Source: Myxococcales bacterium (lineage in GTDB: Bacteria > Myxococcota_A > Polyangia > Haliangiales > Haliangiaceae). From it: a stretch of DNA of 64,000 bases. Both the position numbers and the translations under genes were made by a program. The number at the start of each line of letters is the position of its first letter. The first letter of the stretch is position 1. The stretch spans positions 1 through 64,000 of the forward strand of contig JADJUW010000002.1 in assembly GCA_016716835.1 (NCBI GenBank). Reading direction: 5' to 3'. Below the pieces are notes generated by a model, which had not been told where the DNA came from, made no database searches, and was given only the letters and a program-made list of their open reading frames with translations. Below, piece after piece: positions 34,701 to 44,065 of the stretch.

Positions 34701-36173
34701 ATGCTCGACGGCACCCTGCGCAAGAAGATCAATCGCGGCGTCGCGTGGACCGGGGCGGCGCAGGCGATCATCGGCATCGCCGATTTTATCTCGATCTTGG
34801 TGACGTTGGCGCTGTTTGTGTCGGCCGAGCATTGGGGCATCGCGATGAGCGCGATGCTGTTTTACCCCGTGCTCGATGCGCTCGCTGACAGTGGCGTCGC
34901 CAGCGCCGTGATCCAACGCGACGACCACACGCCGGAAAAACTCTCGACCGTATTTTGGTTTAACGTCATGGTTTCGCTCGGGCTCTTTGGCGTCACGCTG
35001 GTTGGCGGTCCGCTGTATGCCCGCGCCTTTGGTGAGCCGGTGCTCGCGGGGCTCATCATCGCCTATGGGGGCAAGCTCGTGCTGCAAAATGCCTATCAAA
35101 TGCCGATCGCGCTGCTGCGCAAAGAGATGCGGTTTAACGACGTCGCGCGGATGCGCATTGTGGCGCATCTGGCGGAGTCAATTTCGCGGCCCATCTTCGC
35201 CGCGTTCGGCGCGACCATTTGGTGTGCAACGCTGGCGGCGCTCGTGCGCGTCGTCGTCATATCGGTGCATGCACAGGTGATGCATCCATTTCGCCCCTTG
35301 CGCGTGTTTCGCCCGCGGCTGGTCGCCGACTACATTCGCTTTGGCCTGCGCAACACCGGCAGCCAGGTGCTGTACTACACCTACACCAATCTCGATTATC
35401 TCGTGGTCAAGGCGTATTTTGGCAATGCGGCGCTCGGCATGTATCAGCTCGCGTACACGATGGTGCTCGAGCCGGTGCGCAGCCTGGCAAACGTGGTGTC
35501 AGATGTGGCGCTGCCGACGTTCGCGCGCTTGCGACGCCACCCCGAGTCGGTCTCGGCGCAGCTCGGGCATTTTGTCAGGCTCAATCTCATCACCGTGCTG
35601 CCATTTCTCGTGGTGCTATTTTGCATCGCCGAGGATTTCTTGCTGCTCACCAACGACAAGTGGACGGCCGCGCAGCTGCACATCGTGGCTGAGGCGGTGA
35701 AAATTCTATGCATCGTGGGGCTCATGCGTGCGGTAGCGTTCTTGGGGCCGCCGGTGCTCGATGGGCTGGGGCGCCCCGGCCTGACGTTGACGTATATGGT
35801 AACGGCTGCGGTGCTGCTGACGAGCGGCTTTGTCGGGTTTGCACAGTTGCTTAGCCACGCTGGGCCTGATGACTTCCTCGTGGTCGCGTGGGCGTGGGTC
35901 GCGTGCTATCCGCTGGCGTTTTTGCTCCTGGGCGTCATCTTGTCGAGGGTGGCCAACATCTCGTGGCGCGTGGTGTTCTGGCGCAACGCCGGCATCTTGC
36001 TGTCTTGTGGCGTTGGCGTCGCGGCTGGGCTTGGCGCGCACTATTTGCTTGCCGACGCGGCCTTGCCGCTGCGCCTTGGAGCGACGTTTGCGGCGGCCGT
36101 CATCGGCATGGGCGTGCCGCTGGTGAAATGGCAAGGCGTCACCGTGGCCAACATCAAGGCCGCGCTGCGGTAG
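34701..36173 (+). CDS. Polysaccharide flippase (Wzx-like)
   Basis: A 490-residue membrane protein starting at ATG 34701. It contains about 12-14 hydrophobic segments and the polysaccharide biosynthesis family pattern (FGLRNTGSQVLYYTYTNLDYLVVKAYFG, LGMYQLAYTM, PTFARLR). Such flippases move lipid-linked oligosaccharides across the inner membrane. No glycosyltransferase lies next to it, so the substrate cannot be inferred. A longer start at 34644 is possible but not supported by the helix pattern. Confidence 0.88.
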   Translation: MLDGTLRKKINRGVAWTGAAQAIIGIADFISILVTLALFVSAEHWGIAMSAMLFYPVLDALADSGVASAVIQRDDHTPEKLSTVFWFNVMVSLGLFGVTLVGGPLYARAFGEPVLAGLIIAYGGKLVLQNAYQMPIALLRKEMRFNDVARMRIVAHLAESISRPIFAAFGATIWCATLAALVRVVVISVHAQVMHPFRPLRVFRPRLVADYIRFGLRNTGSQVLYYTYTNLDYLVVKAYFGNAALGMYQLAYTMVLEPVRSLANVVSDVALPTFARLRRHPESVSAQLGHFVRLNLITVLPFLVVLFCIAEDFLLLTNDKWTAAQLHIVAEAVKILCIVGLMRAVAFLGPPVLDGLGRPGLTLTYMVTAAVLLTSGFVGFAQLLSHAGPDDFLVVAWAWVACYPLAFLLLGVILSRVANISWRVVFWRNAGILLSCGVGVAAGLGAHYLLADAALPLRLGATFAAAVIGMGVPLVKWQGVTVANIKAALR

Positions 36174-36186
36174 GTAGCTTTTGGGG

Positions 36187-36990
36187 TTACTTTGCGCCGC
36201 GCGCGCCGCCGTCGATCGGCAGCAAAATATTCGCGCCTTGGCCGCCGCCGCCCACCACGAGCGGCGAGACGCCGTTCCATTTCTCGACGATTTGCAGCTG
36301 CACCAGGCCTGGACTGCGCTCGAGCGCCTCGCCGCGGACGCGAATCGCTTCCGCCTCGCCCTTGGCTCTAACTACCGCGGTATCGGCTTCAATTTGCGCC
36401 TTCTGTTGCGTAAACTTGGCCTTGGCGGCCTCTTGCTCTTGCACCATTTTTGACTCGATGGCGCTCTCGAGCTCGTTCGACAACGCCACGTCCTGGATGA
36501 CAATATCTTCGATAAAGAGGATGTCGCCGATCTTGCTCTTGGCCGAGGCGAGCACACGGCTCTTGATTTCCTCGCGCTTCTTGACGATGGTTTCGGCGGA
36601 CTGTTCGGCCGTCACTTCCTTGAGCGCTTCGCTGATTCGCGGATAGATCAGCGATTCAAACGGATCGCCGGCAAAATCCTTAAACACACGGATCACGCTG
36701 CCCTCGGGCAGGCGATACAGCACGCGCAACTCGACATTGATTTGCTGCAGGTCGCTGCTGTAGCAGTCGGCCTTCATTTCTTTGGTCTGCTGGCGCACCG
36801 AGACCTGCTTGACCGTGGTGATGAACGGCAGCTTAAAGCCAACCCCCTCGCCCGCGGCGGCCGGCGCCACCGTACCCAGCGTGACGAGAATGCCGCGATG
36901 GCCAGGCTGGACGACATAAAAGCTGCCGTAGATGATGGCCGCTAGGAGCAAGGCCCCTATGGCCGCGATGGAGATCTTGATTTCGCTCAT
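36187..36990 (-). CDS. SPFH/prohibitin-family membrane protein
   Basis: A 267-residue protein starting at ATG 36990. One N-terminal membrane helix (AAIGALLLAAIIYGSF) is followed by an SPFH domain (VVQPGHRGILVTLG, FKLPFITTVKQVSVRQQTKEM) and a coiled-coil region (KREEIKSRVLASAKSK, EQEAAKAKFTQQKAQIEA). This matches prohibitin-like proteins that form ring oligomers and shape membrane microdomains or regulate FtsH-type proteases. It converges with the flippase gene (13-bp gap). Confidence 0.9.
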   Translation of the reverse strand: MSEIKISIAAIGALLLAAIIYGSFYVVQPGHRGILVTLGTVAPAAAGEGVGFKLPFITTVKQVSVRQQTKEMKADCYSSDLQQINVELRVLYRLPEGSVIRVFKDFAGDPFESLIYPRISEALKEVTAEQSAETIVKKREEIKSRVLASAKSKIGDILFIEDIVIQDVALSNELESAIESKMVQEQEAAKAKFTQQKAQIEADTAVVRAKGEAEAIRVRGEALERSPGLVQLQIVEKWNGVSPLVVGGGGQGANILLPIDGGARGAK

Positions 36991-37049
36991 GCGGCGCACT
37001 CTCTCACGGGCCGTGCTCGGGCTGCCAGGTCAGGGCCAAAAATGTTCGC

Positions 37050-37079
37050 TTGCCATACACCCATATTAAAAGATATAGT
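37050..37079 (+). promoter_or_regulatory. Sigma-70-like promoter of the toxin-antitoxin pair
   Basis: TTGCCA (37050-37055) and TATAGT (37074-37079), each one mismatch from consensus, with an 18-bp spacer. Transcription would start at about 37086-37087, at the antitoxin ATG itself, so the mRNA may be leaderless. Confidence 0.55.
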
Positions 37080-37086
37080 TAGACGT

Positions 37087-37335
37087 ATGAAGACCACGGT
37101 CGAGCTTTCCCCGGCCCTGCTGAGGCGCGCCAAGGCCGAGGCCGCCAAGCGCAATACCACCCTGCGCGAGCTCATCGAGGCCGGCCTGGCCAAGGAATTG
37201 GCGGCGCGGGCGAGCAAGCCTACGGCCTTTGTCCTGCGTGATTGCTCGGTGGGCGGCGATGGCCTGACCGCCGAGGCCCAAAGCTGGAGCGACGTGCGCG
37301 ACTTGTTGTACGCCGGGCGCGGGGGCACCAAATGA
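37087..37335 (+). CDS. VapB-type antitoxin
   Basis: An 82-residue protein from ATG 37087. The N-terminal MKTTVELSPALLRRAKAEAA and TLRELIEAGLAKEL are the ribbon-helix-helix DNA-binding part, and the C-terminal ~35 residues would wrap the toxin. It would repress its own promoter and neutralise the toxin encoded by the next gene. Its TGA overlaps the toxin ATG (ATGA), as is usual for such pairs. Confidence 0.88.
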   Translation: MKTTVELSPALLRRAKAEAAKRNTTLRELIEAGLAKELAARASKPTAFVLRDCSVGGDGLTAEAQSWSDVRDLLYAGRGGTK

Positions 37336-37766
37336 TCGCGGTTGATACCAACATCTTGGTCTACGCCCACAGGCGCGACTCGCCGTGGCACCCGCAAGCC
37401 AGCACCGTCGTACGCGACCTCGCCAGCGGCGCGTCGCCGTGGGGCATTGCGCTGCATTGCTTAATCGAGTTCTACGGGGTTGTGACCCACCCGAAAATCT
37501 ATAGAACGCCTTCCACTCCGGACAAAGCCGCCGATCAAGTCCGCGCATGGTTGGCATCACCATCGCTGCAAATTTTACTTGAGAGCGGCGAGAGCGTGGT
37601 GTCGATTCTCGAGCTCTGCGTCAAGACCAAGACCGTCGGCAGCATGGTGCACGATGCACGCGTCGCCGCGCTCTGCCACGATCACGGCATCGATTGCCTA
37701 CTTACCGCCGACCGCGATTTCAGCCGCTTTGCGGGCGTCAAAACCAAGAATCCATTGCTTGGGTAG
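37332..37766 (+). CDS. VapC-type PIN-domain toxin
   Basis: A 144-residue PIN-domain ribonuclease. The acidic metal-binding residues are at AVDTNILVYA (Asp near 5), HCLIEFYGV (Glu), MVHDARVAALC (Asp) and LLTADRDFSRF (Asp). VapC toxins cut tRNA or rRNA and stop translation; the target here is unknown. It is translationally coupled to the antitoxin gene. Confidence 0.92.
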   Translation: MIAVDTNILVYAHRRDSPWHPQASTVVRDLASGASPWGIALHCLIEFYGVVTHPKIYRTPSTPDKAADQVRAWLASPSLQILLESGESVVSILELCVKTKTVGSMVHDARVAALCHDHGIDCLLTADRDFSRFAGVKTKNPLLG

Positions 37767-37818
37767 CTCGCGTGGCGATGAATCATTTTGGTTTTTTTGG
37801 CAGTGAGTATCCCAGCAC

Positions 37819-38427
37819 CTAGAAATACAAGTGCAGTTGCAGCCGCACCTGTGGATTCCAGGCCAAGCTGAGCTGTGACGTCTCGCCGGAAAATATTCCT
37901 CCTTGACCGTCTTGGGTTGCCCGCCAGCTCGTCAGCACCGTGGTTTCGGCGCTTAGGCTGATGGCGATGCGTCTGCCGATCCATCGTTGCACTTCAACGC
38001 CGTAGCCCAAGCTATACGCCGTCGATTTGCTCGACGGGTCCGTTCCCGGATAGTCGGCATGCGCGCGATCGTGCGCGAAGCCTGCAACGCCTACAAGATG
38101 CAAATCCGTCTCGCCGCGGCGAGCCACTCGAAACAAGGCCCGGGCGTTGAGTCCGAAATGCCCGAAGCGTTCGATGGACTCGCCAGCCGGATTACCGAAT
38201 TTCTCAGTGCGCGTTTCTAGGCGCAACCCGCCCTCGAACGCGAGCCGTGGCGACACCACGAGGCGCACGCTCGCCGCATTTGGTGGCGAGATAGCCGTGT
38301 CTGACGTGAAATCATAGCCAATTCCTATACCGAGCGTTGGCGCCGCTGGTGGCGCTGGATCGGCGACTGCGGTTCGGGAAACAGCCGCGACGGCAATGAA
38401 CAAGAACATTGAGATTGATTTTGACAT
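37819..38427 (-). CDS. Small outer-membrane beta-barrel protein
   Basis: A 202-residue protein from ATG 38427. A cleavable signal peptide ends at TAVA/DP. Alternating hydrophobic strands separated by turns follow, and the last residue is Phe (HLYF), the outer-membrane assembly signal. It could be a surface antigen or minor porin. The spacer to the next gene (38428-38627) shows nothing. Confidence 0.75.
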   Translation of the reverse strand: MSKSISMFLFIAVAAVSRTAVADPAPPAAPTLGIGIGYDFTSDTAISPPNAASVRLVVSPRLAFEGGLRLETRTEKFGNPAGESIERFGHFGLNARALFRVARRGETDLHLVGVAGFAHDRAHADYPGTDPSSKSTAYSLGYGVEVQRWIGRRIAISLSAETTVLTSWRATQDGQGGIFSGETSQLSLAWNPQVRLQLHLYF

Positions 38428-38627
38428 GGCCGTCGCTTTTGCAAGCAACGGGCCAGCTCGCGCCGCTCGCTGGGATGGGCGAATGCTTGGATTTTTCGCC
38501 CGCTGCGCGCGATCTGCGCGTCGGTGAAGCCAGCGGTTTTGTCAGCGTGGCAAACCCAGTGCTTAGCCGCTGCCTGCGTGGCAATCACGTAAGGTTGTAA
38601 ATTTAAGCCGAGGTTTGCGACGATGGG

Positions 38628-39095
38628 TTACGGCGAAACGGAAACCGGCGTACAAATCGCGCGCTTGGGTTGGTAGCAATCTTTGCGCGCACACGCCGCA
38701 TGGCGCGCTCGCTGCTGCGCGATCGTTTCTTCGATGCGGTCCTCTTTGCAATTTGAAGGCGCGCAACATTTGTCTTCATAGCTCACCACGCAATCGCGGC
38801 AGGTTGAAGCCGTTTGAGTTGCGCCGGCACCGGCATCGGGAAACACAACGCCGCACGCGCCCGCAAGGCAGGCGCATGTGGCGCCGCGATCAAACGGCGT
38901 CGTGGCATCGCGCGCGGCGGCGGTTTTTGCCACGCAGCGGTGCGGCTCGCCAACCGTTGGATCTGGCTGGCAGTCGGCGTCGCGGTTGCATGCAAGTGCT
39001 GGCGCAGCCGCGGGTGGGGGCGGCACCGTTGGCTGCTCGGGCACCGGCGCCGCCGTCCGCCCTTGGCAACTCATTGCGAGCGCCAGCATGCACAT
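38628..39095 (-). CDS. Cys-rich lipoprotein
   Basis: A 155-residue protein from ATG 39095; the longer frame upstream has no signal. The signal peptide ends in lipobox LAMSC. A Pro/Ala linker is followed by about ten Cys (CNRDADC, CACLAGACG, CRDCVV, CCAPSNC, CARKDC), typical of disulfide-rich surface proteins. Function unknown. Confidence 0.75.
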   Translation of the reverse strand: MCMLALAMSCQGRTAAPVPEQPTVPPPPAAAPALACNRDADCQPDPTVGEPHRCVAKTAAARDATTPFDRGATCACLAGACGVVFPDAGAGATQTASTCRDCVVSYEDKCCAPSNCKEDRIEETIAQQRARHAACARKDCYQPKRAICTPVSVSP

Positions 39096-39133
39096 CCATA
39101 GCGGGTCAGTCACCTGGCAAAATTTATCAATAG

Positions 39134-39212
39134 TTTCGGAGAATACCAACCAAACTGCGTAACTTCCAAGACTTCCGAAATCACGCAGTTTGCTTCGCAA
39201 CTAATTGGTATT
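39134..39212. terminator. Nested inverted repeats between lipoprotein and VWA genes
   Basis: Three arm pairs are nested: AATACCAA (39142-39149) with TTGGTATT (39205-39212), CAAACTGCGT (39151-39160) with ACGCAGTTTG (39183-39192), and TTTCGGA (39134-39140) with TCCGAAA (39174-39180), the last competing with the others. It lies just after the VWA gene stop and before the Cys-rich lipoprotein. It may end transcription or switch between folds. Confidence 0.55.
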
Positions 39213-39243
39213 GTTTTGGATTTTGAGGCCGTGAGTGACCCTC

Positions 39244-40680
39244 TTAGTTAAGCACGCAGCCGGCGACAAAGGTCTTGAGGTTGTCGGTCTCGGTTTCTTC
39301 GCGCTCGATGACCAAGATGAGATGGTGATCGGTTTCATCGCATTGCACGGCGTCGGTTTCGAGCTTCCAGCAATTGGTGGTGATGCTCGGCGAGCACTCG
39401 GGCAAGATCTCTTCGGACTGATCGGGTTCGCCGTCGTTGGTTATGATGGAAACCTGGCAGTCGGGTTGAAGGCCGGCGGTGTTTGGGTCGGCGTCTTTGA
39501 GATCGCCGAGAATACACGGATTGCCGACCACCTCCTTGAGCAGGTTGGCGATTTGCGTCAGCGCTGGCGTTAGGTCGCCCGCGCAAATGCTCTGCGATGA
39601 GCTGCGGTTTGGATAGGTATCGAGCAAGGCCTTCAGCCGAACGGCAGGCCGCGCAATAAAATCTTGGCCGCCGGCGTCGGCATAGACATCCGGTGCGCCA
39701 GGCTGCACGCAGGAAGGCGCCATCGTAACTGGCGAGGACTCGGGTGGGTTTTCTGGCGTACCGGGCGGGCCCCACGCCGCGGGGGTTTGAATAATACTGA
39801 CGTTATCGACATCGGTGTCGCCTTGGATCGACGCGATAATGAGCTGGCGCTTGCGCTTGGCGGTTTCGAGCGCGTCGATGACGGTGTCGAGGCCCATGGT
39901 GTAAGGGCTGTCGGCGTCGAGCTCGCAATTGCGCCTAACGCCGGGCAGCCGTTCGTTGTCCGCCGCATCCCCTTCACAATGCACCCCATACTGCCAGCAG
40001 CGATACGACGAGCGCGGCCCCAAGGGCCCTGGGGCTTGCGGTGTGCCGCCATACAGGTCGTTGTTGCCAAGCGCGGCCGAACAATCATCTTCGTCGGTTA
40101 AGAAGATCACCGCCAAAAACGCATCCTCGCGGATGAAGCCAGGATTTGCCGCTGGGGCCACCGCGTCGATGACCGATTGGAAATGTTGTTCGAAGCCGCA
40201 GCCGCTCGTGCCTATGTTGGTAGCATAAGCGGAGAACGCCGCGGCGAGGCTGGCGTAGCCATCGGCCTCCCAGCTATTGCTCCGCGCGGGCGCGCCTTCG
40301 GGCAAAATGTCGGTAATGAAGGGCGACTTGCCTGCGGGCGCTTTGAGCGTGCCACCGCCCCCACCACAGTTGCCGCCACCGCCGCCAATGTCGCGACCAT
40401 CGGTCGAGATTACGCCCATCTGCACGTTCGGCAGGCCACCTTTGATGGATTCGAGCACGCCAATGAACGCGGGGAAGTTGGCGATGAGCGCCGCCTGTTC
40501 ACCGTCCATGGACTTTGAACTATCGACTACCCACAAGATGTCGATGTTGCGATTTATCTTTACCGGGATGCGCTTGACCTCCACTTTGTCCTGCTTGGGC
40601 GGCACCTTGGCGATGTCGCGGTTGATACATGCGCCGGTGCAGATCAAGAGGGGCAGAACGAGCAACGTATGTGTATGCAA
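39244..40680 (-). CDS. von Willebrand factor A domain lipoprotein
   Basis: A ~478-residue protein. TTG 40680 is preferred over TTG 40701 because GGAGG lies four bases upstream of it. The signal ends in lipobox TGAC. The VWA domain begins with ILWVVDSSKSM, which holds the metal-ion-dependent adhesion site, and continues with FPAFIGVLES and VIFLTDEDDCSA. The C-terminal part carries many Cys. Such surface proteins are typical of myxobacteria; they bind other proteins through a metal ion. A very Gly-rich loop (GGGGGNCGGGGG) interrupts the domain. Confidence 0.88.
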   Translation of the reverse strand: MHTHTLLVLPLLICTGACINRDIAKVPPKQDKVEVKRIPVKINRNIDILWVVDSSKSMDGEQAALIANFPAFIGVLESIKGGLPNVQMGVISTDGRDIGGGGGNCGGGGGTLKAPAGKSPFITDILPEGAPARSNSWEADGYASLAAAFSAYATNIGTSGCGFEQHFQSVIDAVAPAANPGFIREDAFLAVIFLTDEDDCSAALGNNDLYGGTPQAPGPLGPRSSYRCWQYGVHCEGDAADNERLPGVRRNCELDADSPYTMGLDTVIDALETAKRKRQLIIASIQGDTDVDNVSIIQTPAAWGPPGTPENPPESSPVTMAPSCVQPGAPDVYADAGGQDFIARPAVRLKALLDTYPNRSSSQSICAGDLTPALTQIANLLKEVVGNPCILGDLKDADPNTAGLQPDCQVSIITNDGEPDQSEEILPECSPSITTNCWKLETDAVQCDETDHHLILVIEREETETDNLKTFVAGCVLN

Positions 40681-40929
40681 TAGGCCTCCGTGTGGTGCCA
40701 AATGTCACCTGGCGGTCAGGCCTTCCAAAGACAATCAAGCTAACAGCCGCTGACACAGCGATTTCGCGGAGGCAGTGGCGGTGGAATTGTCCTTGCCCAG
40801 TCGATCTCCACGTCTCCTGAGCCACCAAGTGAGGTCATTGCCCCTTCATGTCAACTGAGTGCCTGGCATGTCGAAGCAAGCCTTTGAATTCTTAAGGAAC
40901 AGTCGGCGAAACACACCGGCGAGGGCCCG

Positions 40930-41967
40930 TTACTTGCTGCAGTTCACCACGCCGAAGCCTGGCGAGTTCAGCTTGCGCAGGCGCGAGGCCGTAAAGCCCG
41001 CCACCCGCGCAAACTCGCCCAATTCGGCTGCGGTATAGGTACGGCCGCCGGCTTGGTGCAGGAGGTTTAGCGCCATGTATGACGTGGTTGCCTTGGCGAG
41101 TTGGGTGCTGCCGCCGGTGCCCTTGATCTGGTCTAGCACCGCCAACGTCCCCCCTGGGCGCAAGGCGCGGAACGCCTTGGCAAACAGCGATTGACAACCC
41201 GCCTCATCGAGGCCGTGCACGATGTTGAAGGCGAGAATGACGTCGTGCGTGCCCGGCAAATCGTCTAACTCAAAATTCCCTTCGACAAAGGCGACGCGCG
41301 CGGTCATGCCATCGCGCTTGATGCACTCATCGGCATACCGCCGAACTGGTGGCAAGTCTAAGACCGTCGCGGACGCATTAGGGTGCCGCCTGCAAAGCTC
41401 CATGCTGTATTGCCCATGTGAGCCACCAACATCTAAGATCGATTTTGCGCCGCTTGGGACGGCAACCAGGCCCGCGACCTCTTTGAGATTGGTGCGCGAA
41501 ATTTCGATCATTGCCCGCGAGAAGAGCTCCCACCCGGCTTCATCCATTTCATCTAACATGCTGCCTTGGCGGCGCTTGCCGAGCCTGATGGTTTCGTCGA
41601 GTTGGCCGTAGCCTTTGTACAAGTAGTCGCAAAACAAGATGAAATAGCGAAAGCTCTCGGGCGCATCCTTGGCCAAGTGCTTGAGGCCGCGCTTGCTAAA
41701 GGCATAGCCCGCCGCCGACTGGGTCACGTAGCCAAGCGCATCAAGGCAATCTAACGCCAGCCGTGTGCCAACCGCGCTGGTCCCTGCCGCCAGCGCAATG
41801 TCTTCGGCCGCGCGCGGCGCCGAGCCGACATGATCAACTATGCCAAGCTTGACGGCGGCGGCGAGCGCATAGCCCAGGCCAACCGAGCTAGCCGCATCGA
41901 CGAAGGGGTGGGGGATGACATCAAATTTCAGCAGCGCGCGTTCGATGAGCGAAAATTGGTGCAGCAT
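40930..41967 (-). CDS. SAM-dependent O-methyltransferase
   Basis: A 345-residue protein. An N-terminal dimerisation winged helix (LGYALAAAVKLGIVDHV...LDCLDALGYV) precedes the methyltransferase fold with the SAM loop ILDVGGSHGQYS. Further signatures are VLDLPPV, FNIVHGL and LRPGGTLAVLD. This is the Methyltransf_2 (plant OMT/HIOMT/CrtF-like) class, which methylates small hydroxylated molecules in secondary or carotenoid metabolism. Substrate unknown. Confidence 0.88.
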   Translation of the reverse strand: MLHQFSLIERALLKFDVIPHPFVDAASSVGLGYALAAAVKLGIVDHVGSAPRAAEDIALAAGTSAVGTRLALDCLDALGYVTQSAAGYAFSKRGLKHLAKDAPESFRYFILFCDYLYKGYGQLDETIRLGKRRQGSMLDEMDEAGWELFSRAMIEISRTNLKEVAGLVAVPSGAKSILDVGGSHGQYSMELCRRHPNASATVLDLPPVRRYADECIKRDGMTARVAFVEGNFELDDLPGTHDVILAFNIVHGLDEAGCQSLFAKAFRALRPGGTLAVLDQIKGTGGSTQLAKATTSYMALNLLHQAGGRTYTAAELGEFARVAGFTASRLRKLNSPGFGVVNCSK

Positions 41968-42024
41968 GGGGAGACGCTGCCATGGCTGGCCGCCGCAAAC
42001 TTGTACGTTTCGGCCATTGCCGCC

Positions 42025-42891
42025 CTATAGAACCAGCTGGCCCGGCGGGTCTGTGGGCCGAGCGTGACGCCTGTAGTCCGAGGGCGAGATGCCAAAGACC
42101 TTGCGAAAGTGACGAATAAAATGGGCCTGATCCCAATAGCCAAAATCGGCGGCGATGTCGGTTAGCTTGCGCCGGCTGCCATGCACGGCCCCAAGCGCCG
42201 CCACGCAGCGCTCGATCTGCGTAAAGGCCTCGGGCGAGATGCCATGCCACTGCTGCCATAGCCGGCGAAACTGTCGTTCCGACAGGCCTACGCCCGCGGC
42301 CGCGCCGGCGACGCCGCCACGCGCGCCAAGCAGGGTTGCGTCAGCCATTCGCCATGGCGAGGCGTGGGCATGGTCGAGTTGCGTAAGCAGATAGCGCTCG
42401 ATGACCACCACCCGCGCGGCAAACGTCGCGGCCTGCATCAAGGCCGCATGAACCTCCGCCAACCCCGGATGGAGATCGTGCCCGCCTACGATTTTGTCGG
42501 TCAATTCGCTGGCCGCAATGCCGAAGAGCAGTCGCGGCGCGTAGGAGGCCAGCTGCACGCCAAAAAAATCTTGCTGACCCGCGAGGTGGAGGTCGACCGC
42601 GGTCGACTTGAAGCCATTGACCACACAGGTCGGCGTGAGCCGCAGCGTGCGCCGCTCAGGGCACCTAAATTTTTGTGGGTCGGCCAGGCTAAAGATCAAC
42701 TCGACGACGCCCGTCGGCATGATGCGTTGATGGGTCTGCGCGCCGCGATCGCCTCGCACCATCCAGATCTGTTTGACCAAGTCTGCCAACCGAGCGTGGC
42801 GGGGCAGACAGGCGGCGACTTGCATCGATGGTAGGCATGCTACGGCCATCGCAGGCGTTGCCTGAACTGAGGTTGAATCCTTGCCGTACAT
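42025..42891 (-). CDS. AraC-family transcriptional regulator
   Basis: A 288-residue protein from ATG 42891. The C-terminal ~100 residues hold the double helix-turn-helix (GLSERQFRRLWQQWHGISPEAF, then KLTDIAADFGYWDQAHFIRHFRKVFGISPSDYRR). The N-terminal part has MPTGVVELIFSL, typical of the sensor domain in this group. It lies 57 bp upstream of the methyltransferase gene on the same strand, so it may control that gene. Confidence 0.9.
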   Translation of the reverse strand: MYGKDSTSVQATPAMAVACLPSMQVAACLPRHARLADLVKQIWMVRGDRGAQTHQRIMPTGVVELIFSLADPQKFRCPERRTLRLTPTCVVNGFKSTAVDLHLAGQQDFFGVQLASYAPRLLFGIAASELTDKIVGGHDLHPGLAEVHAALMQAATFAARVVVIERYLLTQLDHAHASPWRMADATLLGARGGVAGAAAGVGLSERQFRRLWQQWHGISPEAFTQIERCVAALGAVHGSRRKLTDIAADFGYWDQAHFIRHFRKVFGISPSDYRRHARPTDPPGQLVL

Positions 42892-43002
42892 TGAGGTCCC
42901 GGGGCAGCTAGGACCAGTCTATGCTAGGTCGCTTGGCGTAGGGCCAGGTGCGGTTGCAAAGTTCGTGAGGGCGGTGGCCGGGACGAAGGCTGGCGATGGT
43001 TT

Positions 43003-43821
43003 TTAGTCTTCAACGTGCGCGAGAATGCCGCGAGGCGGTGGATTGGCGACGCGTTCTGCGGTCATAGGTGTGGTGACATTCGGCCTAACGAACGTCTTGA
43101 CGGGCTCAAGCAGCAGCAGCTGGTTCAGGTCGTAGCTCGCGACGTAGCGATCGGTCGCGACGTATCGCGGACGGCGGTAGTGATGGTTGAGCGACCGGCT
43201 TGCGGACTTTTTGAAATCGTAGCCGGCGGAACCTAAGTCGGGAAATTCGCGCGCGAGCGCGGTCGATAAAGCCTCGGTCGCGGCTTCCATCTTGGTCGGG
43301 TCGACGACGCCGGTGTCGTAGTTCCAACCCGAAGCTCGCCGCGCGTCGTCGTAGGCTTGCTTGAGATCGTCGCTTACAAGCACGGTTGAAATTAGCAACG
43401 GGAGTTTTTTGCCCGAGCGCAGCGTCATCTTGGAGGCAACAATTGTCGCCAAGGCTGCTGCCGAGCCGGCGGCTGGGGCACGGCGACCCTTCCCCTTTAA
43501 ATCGAGATGAATGACGGGCGTGTCGCCAAGCATACGCGCTTGCGCGAAGGCGACGCTAGCGCCGTCTTTGGTTCGAATTGTCATCGCGTCACCGGTAACT
43601 TTGCCGGCATAGGGCGCACTTCGTGCCGCTTGGGCGGTTGCAAGCGATTTCGGCCGCGGCGCCGACGATACGTCGCGGGCGCGGCTCTGGGCTGAGGACT
43701 TGGTCACAATCCGGGCCTTTGACGGATTGCCGGCGTCGGCTAGCGAAGCGTCAAGGGCCGTGCCACAGAGCAGCAAACAGGCAGTTCCAAGAGATATAAA
43801 CGTTAGTCGGTTTGGCATCAT
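43003..43821 (-). CDS. Secreted protein of unknown function
   Basis: A ~272-residue protein from ATG 43821 (or the next ATG). It has a signal peptide (FISLGTACLLLCG) and then an Arg/Ser/Ala-rich segment and a ~180-residue domain without recognised family. A Cys in the signal might be a lipobox, but the match is poor. It is divergent from the metal locus; the spacer contains a run of ten G. Confidence 0.65.
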   Translation of the reverse strand: MMPNRLTFISLGTACLLLCGTALDASLADAGNPSKARIVTKSSAQSRARDVSSAPRPKSLATAQAARSAPYAGKVTGDAMTIRTKDGASVAFAQARMLGDTPVIHLDLKGKGRRAPAAGSAAALATIVASKMTLRSGKKLPLLISTVLVSDDLKQAYDDARRASGWNYDTGVVDPTKMEAATEALSTALAREFPDLGSAGYDFKKSASRSLNHHYRRPRYVATDRYVASYDLNQLLLLEPVKTFVRPNVTTPMTAERVANPPPRGILAHVED

Positions 43822-44065
43822 GCCGCCTATCCTAAGCAATTCGTATGCCATGAACCGCAGGCCATGCCTCGGCGAGAGCGTAATGTAGTTTCATGGTGTT
43901 GCGTCGTGTCCGGGTCGTCGCATACCTCCGCTTAAGGAGGATCTTGACCCCATAATTGCGGCATTTCGGGGGGGGGGAATCGCCGCCTCGATGCGAAAAT
44001 ATTGCGCACCTCCGAGTGCGCGTAGTTTCGGCGGGCAAGCGCGCGTGTGCGCTAGCCTAATGGCC

